Part shown: piece after piece, positions 5,322 to 5,664 of the stretch
Numbering within the stretch: position 1 is the stretch's first letter
Layout of the letters: each line of letters starts with the position of its first letter
Source: Firmicutes bacterium UBA5500
GTDB taxonomy: Bacteria; Bacillota; UBA994; UBA5500
Length of the DNA: 5,664 nt
Assembly (NCBI GenBank): GCA_002427055.1
Contig: DIPA01000076.1
Span: 7,017-12,680 of the forward strand
Direction: 5' to 3'
Program-made: the position numbers and the translations under genes
The notes under the pieces: generated by a model
Told to the model about the DNA's origin: nothing
What the model saw: only the letters and a program-made list of their open reading frames with translations
The model's database searches: none

Positions 5322-5350
5322 ATAATATGTGTTTACCAGGTGGTTGTCAA
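5322..5350 (-). promoter_or_regulatory. Promoter of the T-box/aspS transcript
   Basis: A perfect -35 TTGACA (5350-5345) is followed after exactly 17 bp by TATTAT (5327-5322), five of six to the -10 consensus. The predicted start, near 5315, falls just before stem I of the T-box. This is a strong vegetative sigma-A type promoter, consistent with control by attenuation after initiation. It lies 44 bp beyond the murC stop. Confidence 0.88.
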
Positions 5351-5393
5351 TATCTTCAGGCTAATAATGTAGGGAAGTCTGTAAATGGCAATA

Positions 5394-5664
5394 TCATTGG
5401 TCGTTAGAAGCGATTGCCATAGCTGCTTCTGGTTTCCATCCGGGTTCTTTTCCGAGGAGCATATCTGCAATGCGGTAAACGTCGCCTGCGCCCATTGTAA
5501 GTAGCAAATCACCTTGGCGTAAACGTGAACGCAGATATGCCGCTGCGTTTTGTAAGCTGCCGGCATAGTATGCTTTCGGGTGTGTTGTTTGCATTTGTTT
5601 TGCCAGGTGTGCAGAGGTAATACCAGATGTGTTTTGTTCACGGGCAGCGAAGATATCGACCAAT
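5394..5664 (-). CDS. murC: UDP-N-acetylmuramate--L-alanine ligase MurC (C-terminal end, 5' part outside window)
   Basis: MurC adds L-alanine to UDP-MurNAc in the cytoplasm, the first amino-acid step of peptidoglycan precursor synthesis. Only the last 89 codons and the TGA stop at 5396-5394 are present. The reading frame is open through the window edge; the TTG at 5663 is an internal leucine codon, not a start. VDIFAAREQNTSGI at residues 2-15 of the fragment matches the MurC domain 3 segment (D-V/I-F/Y-A-A-R-E) and GDLLLTMGAGDVYRIA at 51-66 matches the conserved near-terminal MGAGD motif, so it is MurC rather than MurD, E or F. The tail after that, ending in SNDQ, is somewhat extended and variable, as is common. 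No intrinsic terminator is seen in the 43 bases between the stop and the aspS -35 box, so read-through is possible. Confidence 0.93.
   Translation of the reverse strand, partial: LVDIFAAREQNTSGITSAHLAKQMQTTHPKAYYAGSLQNAAAYLRSRLRQGDLLLTMGAGDVYRIADMLLGKEPGWKPEAAMAIASNDQ

Overview
The window looks like chromosomal DNA of a Gram-positive-type bacterium of the phylum Bacillota, probably Clostridia or a relative. The support is a T-box riboswitch with canonical Bacillota sequence, strong Shine-Dalgarno sites (AAGGAGAT, GGAGGG, AGGAGGG, GGAGGTG), a lipoprotein-type phosphate-binding protein, use of a TTG start, and an archaeal-type aspartyl-tRNA synthetase of the kind found in many Clostridia. No species can be named from the sequence alone.

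Region 1 (1-2875, minus strand) is a high-affinity phosphate ABC transporter operon in the order pstS-pstC-pstA-pstB, with pstB cut by the window edge. PstS is the lipid-anchored phosphate-binding protein, PstC and PstA form the membrane channel, and PstB is the ATPase. A strong intrinsic terminator lies between pstS and pstC, so pstS is probably made in excess over the permease. PstA lacks the Arg and Glu usually seen in its GETAPL helix.

Region 2 (2876-3283) is a roughly 400-bp intergenic region between divergent genes. It holds a plausible pstS promoter with a dyad and direct repeats over it, a 79-nt three-tier hairpin, and a second nested hairpin upstream of the plus-strand gene. These structures match no family I recognise and are the least explained part of the window.

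Region 3 (3284-3736, plus strand) is a single 150-aa, mostly helical protein with a WGIWDMLGGG motif and no assigned function. It is convergent with the next gene.

Region 4 (3772-5350, minus strand) is an archaeal-type AspRS gene behind a complete T-box leader with its own consensus promoter. The specifier codon reads GAC, so the leader should sense uncharged tRNA-Asp. The synthetase most likely starts at a TTG codon at 5064.

Region 5 (5394-5664, minus strand) is the C-terminal end of MurC (UDP-N-acetylmuramate--L-alanine ligase), whose 5' part lies beyond the window. No terminator is visible after it, so some read-through into the aspS leader is possible.

I found no mobile element, CRISPR array, tRNA or rRNA gene. 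Most of the window is ordinary core-genome content. The second-look items are the structured intergenic region, the substitutions in PstA, and the tRNA-recognition positions of the AspRS.
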